From Secundilactobacillus odoratitofui DSM 19909 = JCM 15043 (GTDB taxonomy: Bacteria; Bacillota; Bacilli; Lactobacillales; Lactobacillaceae): DNA of 64,000 bases. Under the pieces are notes generated by a model, which saw only the letters and a list, made by a program, of their open reading frames with translations, ran no database searches and had not been told where the DNA came from. This document shows positions 26,724 through 36,164 of the stretch, piece by piece. The DNA lies in contig NZ_AZEE01000028.1 of assembly GCF_001434895.1 (NCBI RefSeq), positions 124,502 to 188,501 on the forward strand. The letters run 5' to 3'. How positions within the stretch are numbered: the stretch's first letter is position 1; each line of letters opens with the position of its first letter. The translations under genes and the position numbers were made by a program.

Positions 26724-27800
26724 ATGCACTGGCTTGCAGATTTTCTCGCAGCATTTGGGGTTGTTTTGAATGGGATACCACAAGGAATTATGGCAATGAC
26801 GTTAGGCTTTGCCGTTTTTCCGACCACTTTTTCGTTTCTGTTTGTGTCCGGAATCAATGGCGTATTTGGTTCGGTCGCACCAATTTCGTTTCAGGCCGAA
26901 TCACTAGCCTTAACGGGTAACCTAGGTGATAGCATTCGTGAACGAACGTCGATTATTTTCGGTGGTTCGCTGATTATGATCGTGATTGGTGCCACAGGTT
27001 CGTTAACTAAAATCGTCTCTGTGTTAGGCAACAATATTATGGCGGCAATGATGGCTGGAGTTGGGATTATGCTGGCCAAGATTGCCATTCAGATGACGAA
27101 ATCCGAAAAGTGGACCGGTTGGATTTCAATCGCGGTTGCCTCGATCACGTATCTATTAACTAAGGACCTCGTTTGGACAATCGTACTCTCTGTCGTTTTA
27201 TCCAGTTGTTACGCAACGTTTGTTGAACACTACCGTGCTGAGTTGCCAGCATACGTGACTGCTCGTAAGTTTAATTTTATGAAACCAATGATTAACTTGC
27301 GGATTATCCGTGGGGCACTTAGTCTGGCATGCTTGAACATCGGTGCTAATATCTCGTATGGCTTGATTACTGGACAAATGACGGGAATTAAACCCAACCC
27401 CGTTAATTTAAATCTGCTGACGAGTGCGCAGGCACTTGCTGATATGGGGACAAGCCTGCTTGGTGGTGCACCCGTTGAAACCATCATTTCTGCTACGGCC
27501 AGTGCACCTGAACCAGTACTAGCGGGTATTTTGATGATGCTGATTATGGCATTGATTTTGTTTGCTGGTTGGTTACCTAAAATTGGTAAGTACGTGCCAA
27601 GCGCTTCAATTGCCGGTTTTCTATTTATTCTCGGTACAGTTGTCACTTTCCCAGAGAACGCTGTGACGGCCTTAAGTGGCTCGAATAGTTTGATTCCGGC
27701 TGTGACATTGGTTGTGACTGCTGTGTTTGATCCGTTCGCCGGTCTGATGACTGGTGGTGTCCTCAAATTTGTCTTGCCACTGATTGGCTTAGGAGTGTAA
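26724..27800 (+). CDS. NCS2-like nucleobase permease
   Basis: A 358-residue, very hydrophobic membrane protein with about ten helices. It looks like a short member of the xanthine/uracil/adenine permease superfamily (AzgA/PbuG-like), with conserved-looking segments N-G-I-P-Q-G, S-G-I-N-G-V-F-G and Q-A-L-A-D-M-G-T-S-L-L-G-G-A-P-V-E-T. Members carry nucleobases into the cell with protons or sodium. The gene for a phosphoribosyltransferase overlaps its stop by one base, so uptake followed by salvage of a purine base is the likely pathway. AGGAGG precedes the ATG. The base carried is not determined; the protein is shorter than typical NCS2 proteins (about 430 residues). Confidence 0.7.
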   Translation: MHWLADFLAAFGVVLNGIPQGIMAMTLGFAVFPTTFSFLFVSGINGVFGSVAPISFQAESLALTGNLGDSIRERTSIIFGGSLIMIVIGATGSLTKIVSVLGNNIMAAMMAGVGIMLAKIAIQMTKSEKWTGWISIAVASITYLLTKDLVWTIVLSVVLSSCYATFVEHYRAELPAYVTARKFNFMKPMINLRIIRGALSLACLNIGANISYGLITGQMTGIKPNPVNLNLLTSAQALADMGTSLLGGAPVETIISATASAPEPVLAGILMMLIMALILFAGWLPKIGKYVPSASIAGFLFILGTVVTFPENAVTALSGSNSLIPAVTLVVTAVFDPFAGLMTGGVLKFVLPLIGLGV

Positions 27801-27802
27801 TG

Positions 27803-28345
27803 ATGACAAAAACCTATCAATTAAAACTAGGGCCATTGACCCGTGATTTACCGTTGATTCAGTTGAATCAAGATTTGACGATTGCTTCTTTTGTTTTGTT
27901 GGGTGATGCAGAACTAACGCATTATGCTGCAACTCAGTTTACTGAACTGTTAAGTGACGTTTCGTTTGATTATCTCGTGACGATTGAAAGTAAGGGGATT
28001 CCGTTGGCTCAGGAGTTGAGTTGGCTGACGCACCATGACCGCTACATTGTGCTGCGAAAATCAGTGAAGGACTATATGCAAGCCCCTGTTGAACAGCCAG
28101 TGTCATCGATCACGACCAGCGCAGATCAAGAATTAGTGTTGGATGGTACGGATGCTGATTTGATCCGTGGTAAACGGGTTGTGATTGTCGATGATGTCAT
28201 CAGTACCGGTGGCTCGGTGTTGACCGCCAAGCAACTCATTGAGCAGGCCGATGCAACCGTAGTTGAACAGGTTGCCATTTTGGCCGAAGGTGACGCTGCT
28301 GAACGCAAAGACATCCGGTATTTGGAAAAATTGCCGTTGTTCTAG
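27803..28345 (+). CDS. Type I phosphoribosyltransferase (purine salvage type)
   Basis: A 180-residue cytoplasmic enzyme with the PRPP-binding loop R-V-V-I-V-D-D-V-I-S-T-G-G-S near residues 123-136 and an early S-K-G-I-P-L segment as in adenine or xanthine phosphoribosyltransferases. It would couple a purine base from the adjacent permease to PRPP, yielding a nucleotide. Two ATGs overlap the permease stop (27800, 27803); GGAG spacing favours the second, but either is possible. It differs from the housekeeping apt by its longer N-terminus, and a regulatory role (as in PurR-like phosphoribosyltransferases) cannot be excluded, though no DNA-binding domain is seen. Confidence 0.8.
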   Translation: MTKTYQLKLGPLTRDLPLIQLNQDLTIASFVLLGDAELTHYAATQFTELLSDVSFDYLVTIESKGIPLAQELSWLTHHDRYIVLRKSVKDYMQAPVEQPVSSITTSADQELVLDGTDADLIRGKRVVIVDDVISTGGSVLTAKQLIEQADATVVEQVAILAEGDAAERKDIRYLEKLPLF

Positions 28346-28362
28346 AATTAGCACGTAAATTC

Positions 28363-28407
28363 AAATAACGATACTCAAAAATAAATTAATGAGTATCGGT
28401 TATTTTT
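28363..28407. terminator. Terminator after the phosphoribosyltransferase
   Basis: AATAACGATACTC pairs with GAGTATCGGTTATT (one G-T pair), followed by T-run; it also faces the end of the minus-strand 58-residue gene. Confidence 0.75.
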
Positions 28408-28439
28408 ATGAGACTCGCAAAATAGATGATTTAAATTGA

Positions 28440-28616
28440 TTAGTGAGAACTGCCATCAGCATTGGCCCAAGCCTTGTCAATAATAGCTTTTAGCCGTTTT
28501 TTTTGAGCGCGGTAATTTGGATCGTTTTTATATTTTTCATCAATCTCCGCTAAAACTTGTCTTGTTAGTTCAGCTTTCTCTTCATAAGATAATTGATCAT
28601 AAGATTTTTCAATCAT
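28440..28616 (-). CDS. Small unknown protein, 58 residues, coupled to a membrane protein gene
   Basis: A charged 58-residue protein (start M-I-E-K-S-Y-D-Q-L, then K-Y-K-N-D-P-N-Y-R-A-Q-K-K-R-L, end A-N-A-D-G-S-S-H) predicted to be helical. Its ATG lies inside the final codons of the upstream gene (8-base overlap), which argues that it is real and translationally coupled. No family recognised. It would sit in the cytoplasm, perhaps as a partner of the upstream membrane protein. Confidence 0.65.
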   Translation of the reverse strand: MIEKSYDQLSYEEKAELTRQVLAEIDEKYKNDPNYRAQKKRLKAIIDKAWANADGSSH

Positions 28617-29229
28617 TTTGAAGTCTCCTTGATTTCAGATATGCATCAGTTGTTTTAAATACTATTTCAAAATTATTGTTACCAGTTTGTGAACTCATAA
28701 GTTGAGTATATTGTAAAATACCGGGATGATTAGTGAACCGGCTGATATCGTAAGAAATGACACTTAACAGCTGTAACTCATTTGTTTTTTTGTAATGAAT
28801 AAATCCTGAAAGTCGGCTAATGAGTAATAGTACTCTTGTTATCTCAGAAGCAAAAACCTGAGAATAATCAGAATCATCTAGGAAAAAATTGGTGATTCTT
28901 TTCGTTAAAATCTCTGTCACAATCTTTGAATCATCGTTAGTATAACTGATATTTTTAAGATTTGTATCAAAGGCGTTAAAATCAATATTACGCAAGGATG
29001 GTTGAATTTGATCAAAAAATAAATCGAGTGCGTACGAGGTATAATCAAATTGTTTATTAATGAGATCAGCTGAGCGATTTTTGTTAGTCGTTCTAAATTG
29101 TTGCAACGCAATAATAATTCCAATAATCGTTGCTAGAGCTGAAAAAAACTGCGCAATTAATAAAAACATTTGAAAGTCTGATTGCATGAAAGTTAACCAA
29201 GATGGTGAATTAAGTATGGGTGTAAACAT
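28609..29229 (-). CDS. Unknown membrane-anchored protein with cytoplasmic helical domain
   Basis: A 206-residue protein with one strong membrane helix near residues 19-42 (M-F-L-L-I-A-Q-F-F-S-A-L-A-T-I-I-G) followed by a Q-Q-F-R-T-T-N-K-N-R-S segment and a helical, probably cytoplasmic domain. The plan (short N-terminus, one helix, Q-x-F-R motif, alpha-helical rest) resembles DUF4760-type proteins, sometimes found in accessory or defence-like loci, but I cannot assign a function. AGGAGG lies at good distance before ATG. It forms a two-gene unit with the 58-residue gene and diverges from the VOC gene. Confidence 0.7.
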   Translation of the reverse strand: MFTPILNSPSWLTFMQSDFQMFLLIAQFFSALATIIGIIIALQQFRTTNKNRSADLINKQFDYTSYALDLFFDQIQPSLRNIDFNAFDTNLKNISYTNDDSKIVTEILTKRITNFFLDDSDYSQVFASEITRVLLLISRLSGFIHYKKTNELQLLSVISYDISRFTNHPGILQYTQLMSSQTGNNNFEIVFKTTDAYLKSRRLQND

Positions 29230-29392
29230 AGAACCTCCTGAAGTAAGTTATTTCAGTTATAATTACGACAGGTAATTTAATAAAGTTTCAACGATTCATG
29301 TCGTTTCGATTCTATAATATGCCTAGCTATTCATCGCCCTTAATCAAGAAACGTGATAAAGTTAAGTCAACAAATCTGAAGGAGCTGATAAG

Positions 29393-29752
29393 ATGACCCG
29401 TACCCGAATCATGCTATACGTGAACGATGTTGATGCGATGACTGACTTTTGGCAACAAACGCTTGGTGCAACACGGACAGCCACGATTGAACTCCCAGAG
29501 AAACACCATGCAGTTGTTTTAGCGGTGGATGATACTACCGAATTAGCGCTCTTTAGTCACGCCTTCATTGATCAATTTTCGCCAGAAGTGGCTAATAACC
29601 AGCCTTCATTGATGTTTTTTAGAACCGATTTTGAGGTATTACATGAGCAAATCCCCGGTGCGACACCTATTGTAGATGATGCGGGCGTTCGCGCGTTTGG
29701 TTTTCCTGATCCAGAAGGACATTACTTTGCGATTGGTGAACCAAATAAATGA
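29393..29752 (+). CDS. VOC-superfamily (glyoxalase/bleomycin-resistance fold) protein
   Basis: A 119-residue single-domain protein: two beta-alpha-beta-beta-beta modules can be seen, starting R-I-M-L-Y-V-N-D-V and ending F-G-F-P-D-P-E-G-H-Y-F-A-I-G-E, the usual closing motif with its metal-binding glutamate. Such proteins are metal-dependent isomerases, dioxygenases or antibiotic-binding proteins; nothing here tells which. It appears to be a single-gene unit flanked by terminators, with GGAG before the ATG. Confidence 0.82.
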   Translation: MTRTRIMLYVNDVDAMTDFWQQTLGATRTATIELPEKHHAVVLAVDDTTELALFSHAFIDQFSPEVANNQPSLMFFRTDFEVLHEQIPGATPIVDDAGVRAFGFPDPEGHYFAIGEPNK

Positions 29753-29795
29753 AACTGAATCCGATACTAATAATTGATTGATCAAAACAATTTTC

Positions 29796-29827
29796 AACAT
29801 CGACTAGGTTCTCAGTCGATGTTTTTT
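29796..29827 (+). terminator. Terminator of the VOC gene
   Basis: AACATCGACT / AGTCGATGTT stem, eight-base loop and TTTTTT. Confidence 0.85.
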
Positions 29828-29934
29828 GACTCAAAGGTGTTTGAACTAAGTGTGACACCAACTTAGCATTTATACGTGGGCAAGGCGAATGGATGTCGCA
29901 TGCAATCTTCTTAAACTGTTAATATGTGAATCAC

Positions 29935-29970
29935 AAAACAGGCGCTACTCAACTGAGTAGCGCCTGTTTT
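29935..29970. terminator. Bidirectional terminator before mleS end
   Basis: AAAACAGGCGCTACTC / GAGTAGCGCCTGTTTT, a 16-bp perfect stem with a four-base loop, ends mleS on the minus strand. Confidence 0.9.
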
Positions 29971-30018
29971 GATTGAAGTAGGTCAAATAACAATTTTATT
30001 CAAAAAATAGCCCGTTAA

Positions 30019-31641
30019 TTAATACTCCGGTGTCCACTTCGTTTGTATGATGGCTGCGTCAACGTCGTCAATCTTGGTGCGGGTCAACTGTTGCACCACC
30101 GCACTCTGGGCAACCGCCGTAGCAACGGTCGTTGAAAAATCATTTAACTTCGAGACTGGTGGCAATACGGCTGCGCCAGCTTCGGAAGCATCAACGATCC
30201 CGCCAAGTGAGTGTGCAGCCGCCGAGATCATTTGATCATTTAAAACTTTTGCGGTTGAAGCAATCACGCCCAATCCGAGACCAGGATAAACCAGGGCGTT
30301 GTTGGCTTGGCCAATGTGGTAGGTGATGCTACCGTAAGTGACATCAGGTGATGGGACGCCAGTTGCGACTAATGCTCGACCATCGGACCATTTGATTAGG
30401 TCGCTGGCCTTGGCCTCAGCTAGCTTAGTTGGGTTGGACAATGGGAAGATAATTGGCCGTTCAGCATGAGCTGCCATCTCCGTCACAACAGCCTGAGTGA
30501 AAGTACCTGGTTGCGTTGATGTGCCGACCATAATGGTTGGGTGAACCGCCTTAACCACAGCCAATAAGTTGGTTAACTCATCAGGGTGATCAAACTCAGA
30601 CCGTGCGCGTGCAAATGGGCGTTGCTCAGGCGTTAGAGTAGGGTCGTCATCAAACAGGAGACCTTGTTTATCCACCATGTAGAAGTGTTGCTTGGCTTCT
30701 GCCTCACTGAGACCATGGCGCATGAATTCAGCGCAGATTTGGGCAGCAATACCCGCACCAGCGGTCCCTGCGCCGAAACACAGGTAGATCTGGTCGGTTA
30801 ATTGTTGCTTTGAAATGTTGAGTGCACCAAGGATACCGGCCAACGTGATGATACCAGTGCCTTGGATGTCATCGTTAAAAATCGTGTATTGATCTTTATA
30901 CTGATTGAGCAAGACAGCCGCGTTGTCTCGGCCAAAGTCTTCAAAATGCAGGTAAAGATTATCAAATAATTGGTTGGCGGTAGTCACAAACTGGTCAACA
31001 AATTGGTGGTAAGCGTCACCCTTGATTCTGGCGTGCCGGTTACCTAAGTAAAGTGGATCGTCAAGCAGGGCTTGATTGTCAGTCCCGACGTCCAAGGCAA
31101 CGGGTAGTACTTCGCTAGGATTGATACCAGCTGCTGCAGTGTAAACCATTAATTTACCAACGGCAATATCAACCCCGTTAGTCCCCCAGTCGCCAATGCC
31201 GAGAATTTCTTCAGCGTCGGTGACAACAATTAGACGAATTCGGCGCTCACCAGCAGCTTGTCGAAGGGTGGTTTCAATATCTTGTGGGTCATCGATCGAT
31301 AGAAAGGCGGCACCCTGTGGTTGCACGAACAGGCGACTGTAGTTTTCAATTGATTCAGCAATCGTGGGGTCATAAACGATTGGCATAAATTCAGCCACGT
31401 GTTGACTAAATAATTTGAAGAATAACGTGCGATTTTCATTAAAGATGGTCATTAAAAATTGGCGCTTGGCTAGTGCGGTCGGCTTGGTTTGGTATTGAGC
31501 GTAAACTTGCTGCGTTTGTTGTGAAATTGATTGAACGACTGGTGGTAAGAGTCCGTTCAAGTTAAGTGAAGCGCGTTCTGCTTTGGTAAAGGCGGTACCT
31601 TTGTTTTGATATGGGTCGTTTAAGATGTTTAATCCGTTCAT
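30019..31641 (-). CDS. mleS: Malolactic enzyme
   Basis: A 540-residue NAD- and Mn-dependent enzyme that decarboxylates L-malate to L-lactate and CO2, consuming a proton and deacidifying the cell. Seen: the [13 protein letters not shown] start, [23 protein letters not shown] and the dinucleotide fold [10 protein letters not shown]. The length and the run [12 protein letters not shown] match malolactic enzymes of lactobacilli rather than ordinary malic enzymes, though these are close relatives. The ATG at 31641 with GAGG spacing replaces a longer frame. The divergent LysR gene is probably its regulator; no mleP malate transporter lies nearby. Confidence 0.9.
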   Translation of the reverse strand: MNGLNILNDPYQNKGTAFTKAERASLNLNGLLPPVVQSISQQTQQVYAQYQTKPTALAKRQFLMTIFNENRTLFFKLFSQHVAEFMPIVYDPTIAESIENYSRLFVQPQGAAFLSIDDPQDIETTLRQAAGERRIRLIVVTDAEEILGIGDWGTNGVDIAVGKLMVYTAAAGINPSEVLPVALDVGTDNQALLDDPLYLGNRHARIKGDAYHQFVDQFVTTANQLFDNLYLHFEDFGRDNAAVLLNQYKDQYTIFNDDIQGTGIITLAGILGALNISKQQLTDQIYLCFGAGTAGAGIAAQICAEFMRHGLSEAEAKQHFYMVDKQGLLFDDDPTLTPEQRPFARARSEFDHPDELTNLLAVVKAVHPTIMVGTSTQPGTFTQAVVTEMAAHAERPIIFPLSNPTKLAEAKASDLIKWSDGRALVATGVPSPDVTYGSITYHIGQANNALVYPGLGLGVIASTAKVLNDQMISAAAHSLGGIVDASEAGAAVLPPVSKLNDFSTTVATAVAQSAVVQQLTRTKIDDVDAAIIQTKWTPEY

Positions 31642-31671
31642 GATGAGAGCCTCTTTCTTTAAGTTGTGTTC

Positions 31672-31701
31672 ATCATAAATCCCCGATATTTTGATAGTCA
31701 A
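31672..31701 (-). promoter_or_regulatory. Promoter of mleS
   Basis: On the minus strand: -35 TTGACT (complement at 31696-31701), 18-base spacer, -10 TATGAT (complement at 31672-31677), about 30 bases before the start codon. It lies in the intergenic region shared with the LysR gene, where a LysR-type activator would bind. Confidence 0.65.
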
Positions 31702-31774
31702 AGATCGTCAATCTAATAAGAATTGTTTATAATGAAAATATAATCGCTGATATATCAACCAAAGGAGCTATACA

Positions 31775-32692
31775 TTGAATACGAAAGATATTGCGTACTT
31801 TATTAAATTAACCGAAATCAAAAGTTTTTCCAAAGTTGCCAATACTTTTGGCGTTAGTCAACCAACTGTCTCGTTTGCACTCAAACGACTGGAAGAAGAA
31901 CTCGGTACAACTTTGATTGTCCGTTTTCGAGCACAGAAAACGTTAAGGGTCACCGCTAGTGGTCAGCAATTTTTGGTCCACGCCCGTCGAATCCTCGACG
32001 AATTAAAAGTGGCTAGTCAAGAAATCACCGATCAGCGACTTAAACACCTGACCTTGGGGTTACCGCCAATTATTGAAAATAATTATTTTCCGCAAATTGC
32101 TAAAGCTTTAAAGCAAAGGGAATTATTGCGCAAAATTCAAACTCAAGAGGCGGGGTCGACAACCATGCTGACTGAGCTTCGGAGTGGTGAGATTGACCTG
32201 GCATTATTGGGGACAATCAGTCCGCTGAGTGATGCCGAGATTGAGACTGAAACATTTGGACGACAATCTTTTGCAATTTTTGTTGCCAAGGACCATCCGC
32301 TGGCGACCCAAAAGCAGGTTCGTTTTGCGGACTTGAAGCACGAGGACTTCGTGCTATTTAAGGACGGGTTTGTTCATAATCAGGCCGTCTCACTGTTAGC
32401 GAAGCGTAACCATCTGAAACCAAACGTGGTTTTTCGATCCAATGATATGCATAGTCTCATGAATCTAATTGCCAACGGTGTCGGAATTGGTTTTCTAACC
32501 GCTGGCACAGCACCGGTTCGTTCAGACGTGGTTAAACTCAACCTGGCTGATGAGGATCTGCCACAATTTATCGTCAGCATCGCGTACCGTCGAACCCATG
32601 TCTTTAATTCCTTGCAACAAGCAATTCTCGACGTCATACGGCAGACGTTACGTGGTGATGAACGTTATGACACAGTTCAACAAAAAGGTTAA
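31775..32692 (+). CDS. mleR: LysR-family regulator, probable MleR
   Basis: A 305-residue LysR protein: N-terminal winged helix (S-F-S-K-V-A-N-T-F-G-V-S-Q-P-T-V-S) and two-lobed effector-binding domain. Divergent transcription from the malolactic enzyme gene is the classic mleR-mleS arrangement, in which malate activates the regulator. The start codon is TTG with AAAGGAG at good distance. The co-inducer is inferred from position. Confidence 0.82.
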   Translation: MNTKDIAYFIKLTEIKSFSKVANTFGVSQPTVSFALKRLEEELGTTLIVRFRAQKTLRVTASGQQFLVHARRILDELKVASQEITDQRLKHLTLGLPPIIENNYFPQIAKALKQRELLRKIQTQEAGSTTMLTELRSGEIDLALLGTISPLSDAEIETETFGRQSFAIFVAKDHPLATQKQVRFADLKHEDFVLFKDGFVHNQAVSLLAKRNHLKPNVVFRSNDMHSLMNLIANGVGIGFLTAGTAPVRSDVVKLNLADEDLPQFIVSIAYRRTHVFNSLQQAILDVIRQTLRGDERYDTVQQKG

Positions 32693-32727
32693 AATAAAGG
32701 CAAAGCGATTAATTGGGGGGGAGTATT

Positions 32728-34314
32728 ATGGGGTTATTCTTGTCGTCATTTGTCATCTTGTTGCTGGTGGCAATCAGTGACATTGTGGCGCGGTTGGTGC
32801 CGCACATTTCGAGTACTTATATTAATATTTTGATTGGTGTCTTGGCGGCTTGTGTGCCGGTGATCAACCACGCTATTTTAGGGTTTGAAAACGATGTGTT
32901 CATGACCCTGATTATTGCCCCACTCCTGTTTTTTGAAGGGCAGCGCACCGCTCTTCAAATTGTGGGCAGGCGAGTGCGTAGCATCTTTGGGAGTGCTATC
33001 GTGCTGGCGATTATTTCTGCAGTCGTGGCCACAATCGTTATTCGACCAATGCTAGGTGGTCCGTTCGCACTGGCACTCATTGTCGTTGCCATCAGTACGC
33101 CAACTGATGCAACTGCGCTTGGTTCAGTCAGTCAAGGTCATAAGCTGCAGCACAGCGTTGAAAAGGCGTTGACCTTAGAGGCGTTATTTAACGACGCTAC
33201 TGGCTTGGTTCTCTTACAGGCCGCCTTGATTTGGTATCAAACGGGGCATTTGAATTTGCTTCAAAATAGTGGTCGTTTACTGCTCTCAGCTGGTGGCGGC
33301 GTTTTGATTGGTGCAGTGATTGCACTTGTAATGATGTTGGGTCGGCAGTTTTTATTACGATCGGCGGCAAATGTGATTTCATCTCAAACCTTGTTTTATC
33401 TGCTAACCCCGTTCATTGTTTACCTTGTCGCCGAACACCTCGGTATGTCTGGCATCATCGCAACCGTAACGGCGGGCCTGATCAACAATAGTGAAGCAAT
33501 TCGCAGTCGGTTTTCGTCACCCCGACAAATGCACTTGGGCCTTCAGCTGGTTAACTTTGCGGATGATGTATTGAACAGCTTCGTTTTTGTTGTGTTGGGT
33601 ATTAATTTAGGCCGCATCGTTTTGACGCGACATGCTAGCATGGTGCACAATCTGAGTTGGCTGGTGATTGGGATATCGGTATATTTGATTTTACTGGTCT
33701 GTCGATTCGTCTATGCCAAATTATTAGTGGCTGATCGAACTTGGCGATCCAGTGTTCTCTTCTCATTTGGTGGCGTCCACGGTACCGTCACGCTGGCGAT
33801 GACTTTTTCAATTTTAGGTCAGGGACTGGCCAGTACGACCTTTAACCTGATTTTGCTGGCAGAAGCAACGGTAATTTTATTGAGTATGATTGTGCCAACG
33901 ATCCTCTTTCACTTGATTTTGCCACGTGATTGGGATGAGGCCCAGCGACCTCAAATGATTAAAACCCTCCGTTATCGAGCGGTCCATGCTGGCATCAAAG
34001 CTGTCAAACAATTGTCACTTTCAAAAGAAGTGAAGCAAATTGTGATTTTTGATTTAAAAGATCAAATGGGTTTGACGACCCTCCGTTGGTTTTGGCGAGA
34101 ATGGCGCGGTGTATCTGGCCAGAGTGCTGTCTTAACTAGCCTGCAAAGTGTCGAACAGCGTCGGGCTTTAATGCAGGCGTTCAAAGTGGAGCGTGATTAC
34201 CCATACGAACAAGCTGCGACCCATCAGGTACCCTCGACCTACGTTTATGACGTATACGCAGAGGTGCTACTGGCCGAAACCATTGTGTTGGATCCACAGA
34301 ATCAAGTCATTTAA
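32728..34314 (+). CDS. CPA1-family Na+(K+)/H+ antiporter
   Basis: A 528-residue membrane protein of about twelve helices followed by a cytoplasmic tail of roughly 110 residues. The run L-F-F-E-G-Q-R and A-I-S-T-P-T-D-A-T-A-L-G-S-V, with F-N-D-A-T-G-L-V-L (ND pair of the ion site) are typical of NhaP/NhaK proteins of the CPA1 family, which exchange cytoplasmic Na+ or K+ for protons and help set internal pH. Neighbourhood with mleS suggests acid or pH homeostasis, by context. The ATG at 32728 follows the ribosome binding site GGGGGGGAG. Confidence 0.85.
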   Translation: MGLFLSSFVILLLVAISDIVARLVPHISSTYINILIGVLAACVPVINHAILGFENDVFMTLIIAPLLFFEGQRTALQIVGRRVRSIFGSAIVLAIISAVVATIVIRPMLGGPFALALIVVAISTPTDATALGSVSQGHKLQHSVEKALTLEALFNDATGLVLLQAALIWYQTGHLNLLQNSGRLLLSAGGGVLIGAVIALVMMLGRQFLLRSAANVISSQTLFYLLTPFIVYLVAEHLGMSGIIATVTAGLINNSEAIRSRFSSPRQMHLGLQLVNFADDVLNSFVFVVLGINLGRIVLTRHASMVHNLSWLVIGISVYLILLVCRFVYAKLLVADRTWRSSVLFSFGGVHGTVTLAMTFSILGQGLASTTFNLILLAEATVILLSMIVPTILFHLILPRDWDEAQRPQMIKTLRYRAVHAGIKAVKQLSLSKEVKQIVIFDLKDQMGLTTLRWFWREWRGVSGQSAVLTSLQSVEQRRALMQAFKVERDYPYEQAATHQVPSTYVYDVYAEVLLAETIVLDPQNQVI

Positions 34315-34411
34315 ACTTTTTTTCAAATTAGTGTTGCCTTGAAGTTACTGCAAGGGTCTATCCTTACTTTTGTTGTGAAACAGAACAATCAAAAGAGGGG
34401 AAGCAAACACC

Positions 34412-35758
34412 TTGAAAAATAAGCAGTTTGGCATGGTATTGCCAATTATTTTACTCAGTTACTTTATGATTTTACTAGACAATTCAATTGTTTTTACAAG
34501 TACCGTTAAAATTGCCCAAGACTTACAAATGTCTACTCAAGCCTTGTCGTGGGTGACCAACGCGTATGCGTTAACTTTTGGCGGGTTGTTGATGCTCGGC
34601 GGTCGGGCGGGTGACTTATTTGGTCGCCGACGAGTGTTTTTAATTGGTCTGTTGATTTTTAGTTTCGGGTCATTGATGGTTGGCGTGTCTGTGAATGGGA
34701 TAATGATCATTGTGATGCGCGCCGTTCAAGGCATTGGTTCTGCCATTTTGGCGCCAACGACTTTAGCCTTATTAATGGATAGTTACTCCGGTAATATGCG
34801 AACTCGGGCCATTATTTACTACGGTGCCACTGGTGGATTAGGCGCTAGCTTTGGTCTTGTGATTGGTGGTGTGATTGCCAGTTATACGACCTGGCGCTTG
34901 GGCTTCTTGTTGAATGTGCCAATTGGTATTTTAATGATGCTACTCACCCTTAAATTCGTACCAGTCAGTCGTGCCGATACCGGTAAACTGGATTGGCCGG
35001 GTGCAATCTTATCTGTAATTGGCATTATTCTTTTGGTATATGGCATCAATGGTGCGTCACAACCGGTCATCACGATTATCGTTGCAATCTTGTTCTTAGC
35101 GGGTTTTGTTTGGCAGGAGCACCGCAGCCACAATCCCATTATGCCGTTAAGATTGTTTGCTGATCGTGAACGAAGTAGTGCTTACGTGGCCCGGTTCTTC
35201 TTTTTAGGCGCCATGATTTCATACTTTTTCCTGACACCACAAGCAATGCAGAATGTTTACCACTTCACACCGTTGATGGCTGCGATTGGTTTCTTACCGG
35301 AAACGGTGCCCCAATTTATTTTTGCAACGTTGGTCACACGGCTGAATACTTGGTTGACCAACGTCCAAATCATGTTGCTGGGCACGGTTATTACAACGAT
35401 TGGCTTGTTGCTAGCCGCAGTGGTTCAAGTTCAGAATGGTTACTGGTTAGCGATTGGGCTACCGATGATCATCATTGGCGTCGGACAGGGGTTCACGCTG
35501 AGTCCATTAACAGTTTCGGGGGTGGCCAACACCGATCCTGAAATTGCTGGCTCTGCATCTGGGGTTGTCAATACCGTCCATCAAGTCGGCAGTTCTTTTG
35601 GGCTATCAGTTATCACCTTATTGACATCAGGGATCGTGAGCCCGGTCATGTCATATAACCGCGCTTTGGTCATCATGACGGGTTTTATGATTTTGGCATT
35701 ATTAGCAGTTATTAATATTTTGGTTGCACATCGAACGGAGGTTAATCATGAACATTAA
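34412..35758 (+). CDS. MFS drug-type efflux transporter (DHA2/EmrB-like)
   Basis: A 448-residue permease. N-terminal helices show L-L-D-N-S-I-V (the motif D1 of 14-helix drug transporters) and the loop-2/3 motif G-G-R-A-G-D-L-F-G-R-R-R, with a conserved-looking motif C in helix 5. It extrudes toxic compounds using the proton gradient; substrate unknown. TTG start with GAGGGGAAG upstream. It heads an operon with a MerR regulator whose ATG overlaps its last 11 bases and an NAD(P)-binding protein. This is the usual plan of an inducible drug-efflux unit. Confidence 0.86.
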   Translation: MKNKQFGMVLPIILLSYFMILLDNSIVFTSTVKIAQDLQMSTQALSWVTNAYALTFGGLLMLGGRAGDLFGRRRVFLIGLLIFSFGSLMVGVSVNGIMIIVMRAVQGIGSAILAPTTLALLMDSYSGNMRTRAIIYYGATGGLGASFGLVIGGVIASYTTWRLGFLLNVPIGILMMLLTLKFVPVSRADTGKLDWPGAILSVIGIILLVYGINGASQPVITIIVAILFLAGFVWQEHRSHNPIMPLRLFADRERSSAYVARFFFLGAMISYFFLTPQAMQNVYHFTPLMAAIGFLPETVPQFIFATLVTRLNTWLTNVQIMLLGTVITTIGLLLAAVVQVQNGYWLAIGLPMIIIGVGQGFTLSPLTVSGVANTDPEIAGSASGVVNTVHQVGSSFGLSVITLLTSGIVSPVMSYNRALVIMTGFMILALLAVINILVAHRTEVNHEH

Positions 35759-36164
35759 AGAAGCAAGTAAACGCACTGGTGTTTCGTCCGCTGCAATTCG
35801 GTATTATGAAAAAGAGGGCTTGATCCCACCAATTGATCGCAGTGAATCCGGTAACCGCGAAATTGATGACCGAATCATCCGCCGTATCAACTTTGCTCGG
35901 CAAATGCGTGCCGCCGGTATGACAATTGAAAATTTGCGGCACTACATTCAACTATTTGATGCACAGGAAGATAACACCAAGGAGCAAATTGCCTTGTTGA
36001 AGCAGCAGTTGGTGGAGATGGAAGAACGACGCGATGATATTCAAGCGGCAATCGATCATTTAAATTACAAGTTAAACCACTATGATGACCATATGGTGAC
36101 AACTGAAGCTGAATTAAAGGCATTAGAGCAGGCCCACGATAAGGAGTTAAAAAATAATGACTAA
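35748..36164 (+). CDS. MerR-family transcriptional regulator
   Basis: A 138-residue regulator: N-terminal MerR helix-turn-helix (I-K-E-A-S-K-R-T-G-V-S-S-A-A-I-R-Y-Y-E-K-E-G-L-I-P) and a long coiled-coil dimerisation helix; no cysteine-based metal site is visible, so it is likely to sense an organic compound or stress. It probably controls its own operon with the MFS pump and NAD(P)-binding protein. The start at 35748 is chosen because its ATG overlaps the MFS stop (11 bases) and follows GGAGG, rather than the longer frame that begins inside MFS. Confidence 0.88.
   Translation: MNIKEASKRTGVSSAAIRYYEKEGLIPPIDRSESGNREIDDRIIRRINFARQMRAAGMTIENLRHYIQLFDAQEDNTKEQIALLKQQLVEMEERRDDIQAAIDHLNYKLNHYDDHMVTTEAELKALEQAHDKELKNND

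Noticed and set aside
26516-26857. 113-codon minus-strand frame across the purine permease promoter
   Set aside because: Runs through a terminator and the permease start; not plausible.
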